Below are positions 1 through 7,665 of a stretch of DNA of 64,000 bases, in pieces. Within the stretch, counting starts at the first letter, position 1, and every line of letters begins with the position of its first letter. The translations under genes were made by a program, and so were the position numbers. The DNA comes from Sphingopyxis sp. H073 (GTDB lineage: Bacteria > Pseudomonadota > Alphaproteobacteria > Sphingomonadales > Sphingomonadaceae): assembly GCF_001468395.1 (NCBI RefSeq), contig NZ_LNSG01000002.1, positions 62,001 to 126,000 of the forward strand. The letters run 5' to 3'. The notes below the pieces were generated by a model that saw only the letters and a program-made list of their open reading frames with translations, did not search any database and was not told the origin of the DNA.

Positions 1-159
1 GGCCATCACCTCCTGGGCCGTCGGGTCGCCATCCCGATCCGACATGACCCTCTCATAGTCGCAGCGATATGCGGGATTGCGGCGAAGAAATTCCTGCGCG
101 AAGCCGGGGAAATCGAGCCGCACGCTGCTGCCCCCTTCGTCCCTTGCTTCCTCCGCCAT
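1..159 (-). CDS. DUF6499-like protein, N-terminal part (cut by window edge)
   Basis: The frame opens at the ATG complementary to 157-159 and stays open for 53 codons to the left edge, so only the N-terminus is visible. Residues 17-32 (FPGFAQEFLRRNPAYR) resemble the short motif of DUF6499 proteins, which I know from conjugative elements of alphaproteobacteria, often joined to DUF2285 and annotated as putative transcriptional regulators. Its place beside DUF736, ParB and DUF2958 genes fits such an element. The family assignment is by recognition only, and the C-terminal part cannot be judged. Confidence 0.6.
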   Translation of the reverse strand, partial: MAEEARDEGGSSVRLDFPGFAQEFLRRNPAYRCDYERVMSDRDGDPTAQEVMA

Positions 160-246
160 GCGTGCCTCCGTGCGAGGCACGAGATTTGGCGACGACGCCC
201 AAGCCGCCAATTCCATGGGGCGGGGAGCCATATCCCCAGAAATGGG

Positions 247-275
247 TATCCCGCCCGGCGATGCCGGGCGGGATA
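247..275 (-). terminator. Hairpin after first DUF736 gene
   Basis: A perfect 13-bp inverted repeat (247-259 with 263-275, loop GAT) begins 7 bases past the DUF736 stop codon. On the minus strand it is followed by CCCATTTC rather than a long T-run. It is either a weak intrinsic terminator or a 3'-end stabilising hairpin. Confidence 0.6.
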
Positions 276-281
276 GGAGCG

Positions 282-596
282 TCAGTCGCCGCGGCGCGCC
301 TGGCGGTTCCAGACGAGGTCATGCTCATCGCCTTCGCCCGCGAAGAGCTGCGCGAAGACCGGCGCCGTGAAGCTCGGGTCGTCGAGCTTGACCGACAGAT
401 AGGGGCGCTTGTCCTGTGTCTGCTTTTCCCAGGCCGCGCCGACTTCGACGTCGCCCACGAAGACGCGGTGGCTGGGGGCGTTGCCGCTCGGATTTTCCTC
501 GGGCGCGATGCGAACCGACTTTGCCTGCACCGAGAGGGTGACGATGCTCCCCCGAAATTCTCCGGAGACTTTCTTGAATGTGCCGATCTTGGCCAT
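282..596 (-). CDS. DUF736 family protein (copy 1)
   Basis: A 104-residue protein starting MAKIGTFKKVSGEFRG with the pattern of DUF736: a short beta-rich protein with I-x-T-L near residue 20 and R-V-F-V-G-D-V-E-V-G-A-A-W near residues 45-58. The ATG at 596 is chosen over a longer frame because AAGGAAGG lies about 8 bases upstream and family members start with this Met. DUF736 genes are marker genes of integrative/conjugative elements in alphaproteobacteria; their biochemical role is not established. A hairpin follows the stop codon. A second, divergent copy lies at 2092-2412. Confidence 0.9.
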   Translation of the reverse strand: MAKIGTFKKVSGEFRGSIVTLSVQAKSVRIAPEENPSGNAPSHRVFVGDVEVGAAWEKQTQDKRPYLSVKLDDPSFTAPVFAQLFAGEGDEHDLVWNRQARRGD

Positions 597-903
597 GATG
601 CATTCCTTCCTTGGCTCGGACCGCACCATCGCGGTCTCGATGCGCATCGAAGGTCAGCGGGGACCGGCGGTGCAGCCGCGGCCCGGAGCAAGGCGGAGGA
701 CGGCGCGCACCCGTCTTTCTTGTTTCGCGAGGAACGGCGGCACGCCGGGGGAAGAAAGACGCGCGCGCGCCGTTGCACCAAGCCGGTCAGCAAAGCGTCC
801 CGATGACAGATGGCGCATGTCGAGAGACCGCAACGGGAGGACCGCAGTATGGACGCATCGCCAATCGGCCGGGAGGAAAAGAGAAGAAGAGGGGGAGGAC
901 AGC
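597..903. other. 307-bp intergenic stretch with a long-spaced inverted repeat
   Basis: No convincing gene. It holds a perfect 10-bp inverted repeat, CGTCTTTCTT at 712-721 and AAGAAAGACG at 752-761, separated by 30 bp. It lies upstream of the minus-strand DUF736 gene (start 596), so it could be an operator or part of its promoter region. No -10/-35 pair stands out. Confidence 0.4.
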
Positions 904-1335
904 CTAGGCGGGCAAAGCCGGTCGCTCGGTTGAATCCGCGGGAGAAACAAGGTCGTGCCAACTCGCATAGCCGGTCACAAGGCCGGCGAGGATGGCGAGG
1001 CCTTGCTCCGCACCCGCTTCAAGCCCGCCCAAGATGGCGAGCGCTGTCCCGGCCTGATAGCCGGCAAAGGCCGCAGCGCCGACGAACGTCAGGATGACGC
1101 AGAGCTTCACGGGGAGCGGGGCCGCGCCGCGCACCAACCGCCGGCCAAGAGCCAGGACGGCAAGTCCCGCGATCAGCGCCGACCCCAGGATCGTCAACCA
1201 GCCAAAGCCGAGATCGCGCAATGCGAAGCCGAGCGCGATCGCGGCGCCGACCGGCATCGCGAACTTGGCGCTGCGGAATAGCAGCCGGAGACAATAGAGC
1301 GCTGCGATGGCGCCGAGAATGAGCATAAGGGTCAT
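904..1335 (-). CDS. Small integral membrane protein, unknown function
   Basis: A 143-residue protein composed almost wholly of hydrophobic segments: roughly residues 1-20, 27-45, 47-65, 75-95 and a weaker one near 105-120, with a polar C-terminal tail. The ATG at 1335 is preceded by AGGAGG six bases upstream, which decides the start over the longer frame. I do not recognise the family. It sits among mobile-element genes and is probably an accessory inner-membrane protein of the element. Confidence 0.7.
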   Translation of the reverse strand: MTLMLILGAIAALYCLRLLFRSAKFAMPVGAAIALGFALRDLGFGWLTILGSALIAGLAVLALGRRLVRGAAPLPVKLCVILTFVGAAAFAGYQAGTALAILGGLEAGAEQGLAILAGLVTGYASWHDLVSPADSTERPALPA

Positions 1336-1458
1336 GAACGTCCTCCTGTCGGACGCGCCCGCCACCACCTCCACAGCGCAACCTGCGCGCGAAGCATAGT
1401 AGAAGCCGGTCCGGGGATGAACCCGAACCGGCCCCAATCTGGACCTATTTTCAAAGGG

Positions 1459-1623
1459 TCAGCGGTTGAAGGGATCATATTCGCAAACGATCGTTTCGGG
1501 GTCGCCATCGAATTCGTCGAGCGGCATCACAGAATAACCGGCGCTGGTTTCGATAAGGATGATCACGGTCATCATGGTCCGGGCGAGGTTCCAGCCGAGC
1601 GATTGGGCGGTGGTAAGCGGCAT
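1459..1623 (-). CDS. Small conserved-looking protein (54 aa)
   Basis: A short frame starting MPLTTAQSLGWNLARTMM, with AGGAG eight bases upstream of its ATG. Residues 15-25 are hydrophobic (MMTVIILIETS) and the C-terminus is acidic (DEFDGDPETIVCEYDPF). No family recognised. The good ribosome-binding site, the codon use like its neighbours, and the same strand as adjacent element genes are the reasons for calling it real. A short tail-anchored or peripheral protein is possible. Confidence 0.55.
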   Translation of the reverse strand: MPLTTAQSLGWNLARTMMTVIILIETSAGYSVMPLDEFDGDPETIVCEYDPFNR

Positions 1624-2058
1624 GGGATGAACTCCTGTCCTTGGGAGCGGGCCATTCCCGCTCGACAGGCGCCCCGCCGGAAGGGGACTGGCCGCAATCA
1701 TCGCGGCAAAGCCGCGGCCCGAGCGCAGCGTGGGGACCCTTTACGGGTTGATTGAAGGAGGCCAGTCCTCGGCCAAGGGATCAGCGGCAATCGAGAGCGG
1801 GGATGGCCCGCGCCCATGCGGCAGCCCCCATGCCGCCCCATCGCCCCCTTGCTTCCGCTTCCCGGCGCCTGACCGAATACTCCCCGACACGCCAAACCAG
1901 CGATCCACCACGCCGATCAGATCATGATTTTCGAAGCCCCGCGACATGCGGCCCGTCAGGCAGAACCCCTGCGCAGTTCCCCAGTTGGCCAAGGGCCTGC
2001 CGGGCCAAACATGCCGAACGGCGGCCCGAAAACGGCCGTCCATCGACAGAAAGAGAAA
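1624..2058. other. Intergenic stretch, nothing supported
   Basis: About 435 bp between the 54-aa gene and the terminator of the second DUF736 gene. Open frames on both strands are composition artefacts without ribosome-binding sites or family resemblance. I see no RNA gene or repeat. Confidence 0.4.
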
Positions 2059-2084
2059 CCGGCTCCGCCCGAAGGCGGAGCCGG
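2051..2084 (-). terminator. Intrinsic terminator after second DUF736 gene
   Basis: Perfect 11-bp stem (2059-2069 with 2074-2084). On the minus strand the loop reads TTCG and the stem is followed by TTTCTCTTTCT. This is a textbook UUCG-capped intrinsic terminator, 7 bases past the DUF736 stop codon. Confidence 0.85.
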
Positions 2085-2091
2085 ATGGCCG

Positions 2092-2412
2092 TCAGGCCGG
2101 CGGGTTCCAGATGATGACCTTCTTCATCGGATCATCGCCCGGCGCATTGGCGACATTGCCGTAGATGGTCCCGAATTCGGGGGCCGACATGGTCACCGAC
2201 ACATATTCGGCGCCGTTGCTCTGCGAGAAACGCTTCCAGCCGGCGCCGAGCTCGAAGCCGTTCTTGCGGCTGAGGATGCGGTAATCGGGCTCGTTTTCCT
2301 TGGTCTTGCGGCCATTGGGCACGATGGCGATCGGCGCGGTGACGTTGAGGGTGGCCAGCGTGCCTTCGAAGCTGCCGTCGGCCTTGACGTTGAGGTTGGC
2401 AATGGTGGGCAT
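2092..2412 (-). CDS. DUF736 family protein (copy 2)
   Basis: A 106-residue protein starting MPTIANLNVKADGSFEGT. It shows the DUF736 layout: an N-terminal strand with F-x-G-T-L-A-T-L, then central P-D-Y-R-I-L-S, then an aromatic-rich second half. The start at 2412 is fixed by AAGGAG seven bases upstream. It is only loosely similar to copy 1 (282-596), so the two are divergent paralogues rather than a recent duplication. Function is unknown; the family is typical of integrative/conjugative elements. A strong terminator follows. Confidence 0.88.
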   Translation of the reverse strand: MPTIANLNVKADGSFEGTLATLNVTAPIAIVPNGRKTKENEPDYRILSRKNGFELGAGWKRFSQSNGAEYVSVTMSAPEFGTIYGNVANAPGDDPMKKVIIWNPPA

Positions 2413-3020
2413 ATAAAATCTCCTTCGCTTGCTCGGGGGACATCCCCGATGGCGCCGGAAGAAGGGGCCGCGAGCTGCCGTCACCGAGCGGCACGCGAGG
2501 GCGAACCCCGCATGGGGTTGACGGCCAGAGGCGAGCCGGACCCGCAAAAGGGCGACAGGAGGGGGTGACCTCGGGCAGGCCAAGGAGCGTTGCCCACGCT
2601 GCCGAAACCCAGCCGACGCGCGACGCTCCATCTGGTCCCGGCGGACTCGGTCGCCGAGGTCCCGCAAGGGCTTTCCCCGCGACCCACAAGAGAAAATAGT
2701 ACGATCCTCAGTGCGACCGCGGACGGCGGAGAGGGCCGGATGCTTTGGAGCAAAGCAGGCCGACAATTGCCGCCCCAGGCCCTGCAATCATTCCACAGGG
2801 CCTCGACGCCTGCGCGAAGCGCCCGAGAAGAAGGCGCTCTTGGCGAGCCCGCGGCCGGGCGGCGTGCGCGCGGGCCTGGGGGCCAGCCGCCGCCCGGCAA
2901 GGAGTGTGAGCCGAGTGCGCCGCGCGGCCCAAAGCAACGCGCGGCCCCTGGCGCCGCCCGCCGGCGCCAGAGCACGCCCAATTCAGCCGCGCTCGATTTT
3001 GCCGGCCAGTTTCCGGACGT
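2413..3020. other. 608-bp GC-rich stretch without a supported gene
   Basis: Very GC-rich, with several overlapping frames of low-complexity Arg/Ala/Pro composition and no plausible start signals. It should contain the promoter of the second DUF736 gene, but I cannot place it. Nothing else is seen. Confidence 0.4.
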
Positions 3021-3245
3021 TCAACCGTTGTAGCGAATGACCGGCCCTGGCTCCCCGCAGAGACCGCACGGTCCTCTCAACCGTTCGAAACCTCCGGTCC
3101 CGCTCGCCGAACTGGTGACGACGCTCGCCTGTGCGATCGACGAGAGGTCGAGCCGGTCGGCGATACATTCGTCGCAAAGCGGCGTCCCGTCCATCCTGCG
3201 GACCAGTCCTGCCACTCGCTCCGCTATGGTCGGCCGCTTTGTCAT
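3021..3245 (-). CDS. Small two-CxxC protein (possible zinc ribbon)
   Basis: A 74-residue frame from ATG 3245. LCDECIADRL near residue 23 and GPCGLCGEPGP near residue 60 supply two CxxC pairs about 35 residues apart, as in zinc-ribbon or knuckle proteins. The segment between them is predicted helical. No good Shine-Dalgarno is visible, and a TTG at 3290 would add 15 residues. I do not recognise the family. Similar short two-CxxC proteins occur in these elements; a DNA- or protein-binding role is only a guess. Confidence 0.55.
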   Translation of the reverse strand: MTKRPTIAERVAGLVRRMDGTPLCDECIADRLDLSSIAQASVVTSSASGTGGFERLRGPCGLCGEPGPVIRYNG

Positions 3246-3290
3246 AATGCTGCGATAGTCAGGCAGATCGACAAACGAAAGCCCCAGCAA

Positions 3291-3652
3291 GATTGGCCGT
3301 TAGCGGTCAGGCGGCCACTGGTGATTGGGGCGCCACAAGCGGGAGTAATATGTAACTGCGTTGCCGTGATCCTGAGGAAATTTGACGTCCGCTTTCAGGC
3401 GGTGCGCGGTACCCGTCGCAACGACCGACATGAGGCGCAAAGCCGCCAAGCAAAAGCGGCGACCCCAATGGAGTCGCCGCAGGAGAATGGAGGAGCCCTC
3501 CATTTGGGTCGCCGCACGCGCATTAATCGGGTCGACATCAAACGCCAGTGGAATCAGGCTGCCGTAACGGAATCTTGCGGGGTGATGCTGTGAGGCAACA
3601 CATTGTATCCCGTGCAACTATCATTGCGCCGAGATTGATCGCAACTGGGCTA
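3291..3652. other. 362-bp stretch holding two hairpins and no gene
   Basis: Besides the terminator hairpin at 3456-3480 there is a second perfect hairpin at 3487-3503 (7-bp stem, loop AGC). No coding sequence is convincing on either strand. Confidence 0.4.
3451..3480 (-). terminator. Intrinsic terminator downstream of the MNT-HEPN gene
   Basis: GCGGCGAC at 3456-3463 pairs with GTCGCCGC at 3473-3480. On the minus strand the stem is followed by TTTTGCTT. It lies about 170 bases past the stop of the minus-strand gene at 3653, leaving a long 3' untranslated region that contains a further hairpin at 3487-3503. Confidence 0.65.
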
Positions 3653-4579
3653 TCAAACCGGGCGGCAATTGGCCTCAAGCTCTGCAATGCGCTCCGAACA
3701 GATTTCGTGAACTGCCCGACCGAGTTCCTCGACGCGCGCGGCAAGCCAGATGAGGTCCGCTTCGGTGATGCGAAAATGCTTCGAGTAGCGGGCCTTCACA
3801 TAAGCCTCTTTCAGTTTCTCGAACCGCGCTCGATCTGCTTTCAACTGGCGCGGCCAAGCATCGACCAAGCGCATGTCGAGCCTCTCTGCCTGCGTCCGCA
3901 GGAAGCCGAGATTGTGAACATGGGGCGTGTAGAAGCTGCAGACCAGCAGGACGCAATGATATAGGCTCTCCGTCGCCTGATGAAGAACGAATGACGCCTG
4001 TTTGAGCGCGCCTTCTGCCCGCCCTGCCTCGTGCATTTTGAAGAAGGCGTTAGCCTGAGGCATCCACTCCTCAAAATACTCCTTCGCCATCGCCAACGCC
4101 TGCTCGGGCGTTTTCGGCTTCGGCGTATGCAATTCCTTGTCGTCATATTCGTAGAGCGCGATCCCGTCGCGTGCGACGTCCATGAAGAAATAGCGCCCAT
4201 GCGCGAGCCCGTCGTTCACTTCCTGCAAGGTGTGGACGATGAAATTCACCGGCGTGTGCAGCGTCTTGTCGATCGCAAGCTCGCGGGTCAGCCGATCCTC
4301 GAGCTTCGACCAGAAGTCGATCTTGTCGGTGAGGCGCTTGTCGTTGACGATGATGAGCAGATCGAAGTCGGAGCGATAGCCCTTGGCGGTGTGCGGCTCG
4401 TCGACCCAGCCGCCGCGGGCATAGCTGCCATAGAGGATCACCTTGTCGATCCGGCCCTTCTTCTTCCAGCCCATCGTCGAAAGCGCGACGGCATCTTCGA
4501 ATTCTTCGAAGATGATCGCCTTCACGCGGTCGAGCTCGCGCTGCTTGTTGGCCGGAAGATGATCGAGATCGGTACGCAT
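3653..4579 (-). CDS. Fused MNT nucleotidyltransferase-HEPN protein
   Basis: A 308-residue protein. The N-terminal half is a minimal nucleotidyltransferase: GSYARG at residues 51-56 followed by SDFDLLIIV with the metal-binding D-x-D at 71-73. The C-terminal half (about 165-300) is all-helical and matches the HEPN layout. In HEPN/MNT toxin-antitoxin systems HEPN is an RNase toxin and MNT silences it by nucleotidylation; here both are one chain. The N-terminal MNT keeps its key residues, while a clear R-x4-6-H RNase motif is hard to place in the HEPN half. It lies 63 bp downstream of the DUF2493 gene on the same strand. Confidence 0.85.
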   Translation of the reverse strand: MRTDLDHLPANKQRELDRVKAIIFEEFEDAVALSTMGWKKKGRIDKVILYGSYARGGWVDEPHTAKGYRSDFDLLIIVNDKRLTDKIDFWSKLEDRLTRELAIDKTLHTPVNFIVHTLQEVNDGLAHGRYFFMDVARDGIALYEYDDKELHTPKPKTPEQALAMAKEYFEEWMPQANAFFKMHEAGRAEGALKQASFVLHQATESLYHCVLLVCSFYTPHVHNLGFLRTQAERLDMRLVDAWPRQLKADRARFEKLKEAYVKARYSKHFRITEADLIWLAARVEELGRAVHEICSERIAELEANCRPV

Positions 4580-4642
4580 CGATATTCACCTGTGTAATTC
4601 TGCTCGCCGGAAGGCAAGCTTCGTCAGATCCAAATCGACACC

Positions 4643-5584
4643 TCATGGCGCCTCGCGGATGCGGAAATCCCAGACCGGAATGCCGAACGCCCGCGCCTTG
4701 TCGACGAGATTGTCCTGGATGCCGGTGCCCGAGAAGACGATGAGCCCGGCGGGCATGGCGTCGATCATGCGCTCGTTGCGCTTGAAGGGCGCCGCTTTCT
4801 TGTCGCGGTTCCAGTCGGGACGGAATGCGACCTGCGGCACTTTCCGCGCGTCGGCCCAGCAGGCAGCGGCGCGTTCGGCGCCGGTCGGAGTCGCGCCGTG
4901 GAGCAGGACCATGTCGGCGTGACGCGCATGAACCTTGTCGAGCGCCGACCAGATATGCCGGTGATCGTTGCACGCGGGTCCGCCGCTGAACGCGATGCGC
5001 GTGCCCTCGGGGATCAACGCCTTGGCCTTTTCGCGGAGGCGGCGGTCCATGAAGTCGCGGCTGTCGATCATCGCGGCGGTCATCGCCTGGTGGCGGATGC
5101 GCGACCCGGTGCGCGGGACCCAGGCCTTGCGGGCGTGGATACGAAACTGTTCGGCGGCGCATTCGCGGAAAAATTCCATCGCGTCGCGCCGCTCGATCAG
5201 GGTGATGCCTTCGGCGATCGCGCGCTCGAGTTCGACCGAGCGGATTTCGCTGCCATCCTGCTCGCGCTGGAGATCGCGCTGCGCCGCCTCGTTGCGGTCG
5301 AGCTCGCGTTCGATCCGCGTTCCGGCGCCATGGAAGAGATTGACGACGCCCCAGAGCAGATCCTCGAGATCGGGTTCGATCCTGGTGTCGACGAGACAGC
5401 CCGCGAGCGCATCGAAGATGTCGGCGACGGCGCCGCCGGCGAGCCGATCATCGGGAAGCGGGCGGCCATCGGGTTCGTCCTCGAAGGGGCGAAAGCCGTA
5501 GAGCTGCATTTCCTGGAGGAGATATGCGCTGGCGCCGGGCTCGGCGGGCTCGCCGCGTTCGGAAATGTCGGACAGGTCGGTCAT
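4643..5584 (-). CDS. DUF2493 / YspA-type SLOG domain protein
   Basis: A 313-residue protein. Residues 195-310 are a DUF2493 domain of the SLOG (cpYpsA-like) superfamily: GTRIAFSGG at 194-202, then HGATPTGAE at 229-237, where a Rossmann-like fold would bind a nucleotide-derived ligand. Residues 88-135 look like a charged coiled coil and the first 90 are acidic. SLOG proteins sense or process nucleotide derivatives and are common in mobile elements and defence islands. The ATG at 5584 is chosen because the upstream frame is low-complexity. It probably shares a transcript with the MNT-HEPN gene 63 bp downstream. Confidence 0.82.
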   Translation of the reverse strand: MTDLSDISERGEPAEPGASAYLLQEMQLYGFRPFEDEPDGRPLPDDRLAGGAVADIFDALAGCLVDTRIEPDLEDLLWGVVNLFHGAGTRIERELDRNEAAQRDLQREQDGSEIRSVELERAIAEGITLIERRDAMEFFRECAAEQFRIHARKAWVPRTGSRIRHQAMTAAMIDSRDFMDRRLREKAKALIPEGTRIAFSGGPACNDHRHIWSALDKVHARHADMVLLHGATPTGAERAAACWADARKVPQVAFRPDWNRDKKAAPFKRNERMIDAMPAGLIVFSGTGIQDNLVDKARAFGIPVWDFRIREAP

Positions 5585-5880
5585 ATCATGCCTCGCTTCT
5601 GGTGGCCGCGCCTCTCGCGGCCTTCGCGGCGACGCCCCCGCGGCGGCGGGTGCGGGTCCGCACCGCGCGGCACGCGCGGCCGAAGCTTCAGCGGAGGATG
5701 GCAGGGGCGCGGCTATTTTGCCTCGCGATGCAAAGGGGCGCAGCCCCGGCGGAAAATAGCCGTGCATCCGCCATTGCGGTGCCCGTACCCGCCGCCGCAG
5801 TCGCCCTCCAGCGAAGGCCGGAGGCGCGGCCTCCGGAATGAGGCAAGCCGGCCGGGCGCCGGAAGAAGCGGCGCTCGCCA
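5585..5880. other. 296-bp GC-rich intergenic stretch
   Basis: It separates the minus-strand DUF2493 gene from the abiE operator. No gene, repeat or clear promoter is visible apart from the operator that begins at 5881. Confidence 0.4.
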
Positions 5881-5954
5881 TGTCCGAAATCCTACCATGT
5901 TTTTCGGACAGGCTTCTTGGCATCTGTCCGAAATACCGCTACATATTTCGGACA
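5881..5954 (+). promoter_or_regulatory. abiE promoter with two palindromic operators
   Basis: Two inverted repeats of one half-site, TGTCCGAAA / TTTCGGACA. The first has arms at 5881-5889 and 5902-5910. The second has perfect 10-bp arms at 5925-5934 and 5945-5954. Half-site centres are spaced 21, 23 and 21 bp, two helical turns each. A candidate promoter lies inside: TTGGCA at 5918-5923 and TACATA at 5940-5945, spacer 16. This predicts a transcript starting near 5952, almost at the abiEi ATG. AbiEi antitoxins are known autorepressors that bind two inverted repeats. Confidence 0.8.
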
Positions 5955-6601
5955 TGAACATGCCCGCATCCGGATTGAAAGCCGCCATCCTCGATCGCGC
6001 AGCCATGCCGGGCAGCGTCTGGACGCCCAGCGATTTTCTCGATCTCGGGGGGCGAGACGCAGTCGACAAGACTCTCCAGCGGCTCAGCAAGTCCGGCGAA
6101 TTGCGCCGGATCGACCGCGGCCTCTATGACAAGCCTGCGCATAATGAACTGACCCACCAGGCCAATCCCCCCAGCCCAAAGGCGGTGATCGACGCCGTGG
6201 CGCGCCGCGACCAGATTCGCGTCCTCGTCGATGGCATGACCGCCGCCAACGATCTCGGCTTCACCAACGCGGTGCCGGCGAAGGTCATCGTCCATGCCGA
6301 GACGCGGCTCAAAGCGATCAAGCTCGGCAACATGCCGATCATTTTCAAGTCGACGGCGGCGAGCAAGCTGTTCTGGGCGGGACGGCCGGCAATGCGGATC
6401 GTCCAGGCGCTGCACTGGCTGCGCGACACGATGTCCGGTGACGAGAACGGCCAATGGCGCGACCGGCTCGTGCAGCTGTTGAGCGATCCCGTCCATGGCG
6501 CGATACTGCGCGCCGATCTTGCCGATGGCATGGCAAGTTTGCCCGTGTGGATGCAGGAATTGCTCCGCCCGCTCGTCGTCCGTCCGGAGAGCGATGAATG
6601 A
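5954..6601 (+). CDS. abiEi: AbiEi-type antitoxin / transcriptional autorepressor
   Basis: A 215-residue protein of the type IV antitoxin AbiEi family. Residues 5-60 form a winged helix (TPSDFLDLGGRDAVDKTLQRL, then a basic wing ending RGLYDKP), and the rest matches the AbiEi C-terminal domain (DAVARR, NAVPAKVIVHAET). AbiEi neutralises AbiEii without stable binding and represses its own operon. The first ATG (5954) overlaps the last base of the operator and has no Shine-Dalgarno; with the predicted start site near 5952 the mRNA would be leaderless. An ATG at 5960 is the alternative. Its stop overlaps the abiEii start (ATGA). Confidence 0.88.
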   Translation: MNMPASGLKAAILDRAAMPGSVWTPSDFLDLGGRDAVDKTLQRLSKSGELRRIDRGLYDKPAHNELTHQANPPSPKAVIDAVARRDQIRVLVDGMTAANDLGFTNAVPAKVIVHAETRLKAIKLGNMPIIFKSTAASKLFWAGRPAMRIVQALHWLRDTMSGDENGQWRDRLVQLLSDPVHGAILRADLADGMASLPVWMQELLRPLVVRPESDE

Positions 6602-7644
6602 ACCCCGGCTTCGACGAGATATTGCGCACCGAAGCGCAGACCTGGAGCGGCCTTTTCACCACCACCGCGCAGCGGCTCGGCACCACGCCGCAGAATGTCG
6701 AGAAGGATTTCTGGGTGTGCTGGACGCTGGACGCGCTGTTCAACGGCTTGCCCGATGGTCCCCGGCTGCTCTTCAAGGGCGGGACCTCGCTGTCCAAAGG
6801 CTTCGGCTTGATCCGCCGCTTCTCCGAAGACATAGACGTGACGGTCTTTCGCGACGATCTCGGCGTGCCGGCGTCGATCGACGAGCTGGCGGCCTTGAGC
6901 CGAAAGAAGCGCGAAGCCGCGCTCGACGCGATCCGGGATGCGTGCGAGGCCTATATCAACGGCGCGCTTCTCGAGCACCTGACCGTCATCGCGGCCGAAT
7001 GCTGCGAACGTGCCGGGCTCAAAGCGGGATCGATCCAGGTTCTTCCCGATGCGAAGGACCGCCAGACATTGCTGATCGCCTACCCCAGCGTGACGAGCGA
7101 AGATGCCTATATCGCGAAGAGCGTGAAGATCGAGTCGGGCGCGAAATCGGCGCTCGATCCCAATAGCCGCCGCAGCATCGCACCCTATGTCGACGAGGAT
7201 CTACCGGCGATCGACCTTGCGGTCCCCAATGTGACCATCGTCGATGCCGAGCGCACCTTTTGGGACAAGGTCGTCATCCTGCACGGACTGCGGCGATGGT
7301 ATGAGATCCGGGGGCAACTTCGCGGCAACCGCCAACGCGTATCGCGCCACTATTATGACCTTCATCAGTTGATGCAGTCCGAGGCCGGGCAACGCGCGTT
7401 GAAGGACCGGGCCCTCGGCGAGGACTGTGTCGCGCATGCGCGGATGTTCTTCAATCGTCCCGATTTCGACCTCGCGTCGGCGCAGCCGCCGACATTCGTC
7501 CTTTGTCCCGAGAAGGGGATGACCGATGATTTGAGGCAGGATTATCGCGCCATGGCGACGATGATCTTCGGCGAGCCGCCCGAATTCGAGGCGATCATCG
7601 AAAATATCGCGGACCTCGAACGCAAGCTCAATGGCTCGAATTGA
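6598..7644 (+). CDS. abiEii: AbiEii-type nucleotidyltransferase toxin
   Basis: A 348-residue DUF1814 / AbiEii family protein. The nucleotidyltransferase signature is intact: FKGGTSLSKGF at 59-69 and RFSEDIDVTVF at 74-84, with the metal-binding acidic pair in SEDID. Family members (AbiEii, MenT) transfer nucleotides to RNA, tRNA acceptor ends in studied cases, and give bacteriostasis or phage abortive infection. It starts inside the abiEi stop codon (ATGA), so translation is coupled. It ends 21 bp from the convergent Toprim gene. Nothing suggests inactivation. Confidence 0.9.
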   Translation: MNPGFDEILRTEAQTWSGLFTTTAQRLGTTPQNVEKDFWVCWTLDALFNGLPDGPRLLFKGGTSLSKGFGLIRRFSEDIDVTVFRDDLGVPASIDELAALSRKKREAALDAIRDACEAYINGALLEHLTVIAAECCERAGLKAGSIQVLPDAKDRQTLLIAYPSVTSEDAYIAKSVKIESGAKSALDPNSRRSIAPYVDEDLPAIDLAVPNVTIVDAERTFWDKVVILHGLRRWYEIRGQLRGNRQRVSRHYYDLHQLMQSEAGQRALKDRALGEDCVAHARMFFNRPDFDLASAQPPTFVLCPEKGMTDDLRQDYRAMATMIFGEPPEFEAIIENIADLERKLNGSN

Positions 7645-7665
7645 GAGCGGCCATCGAACAGTCGA

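Noticed and set aside
1741-2043. Possible 100-aa minus-strand gene before the second DUF736 gene
   Set aside because: No start signal, no resemblance to known families, low-complexity composition.
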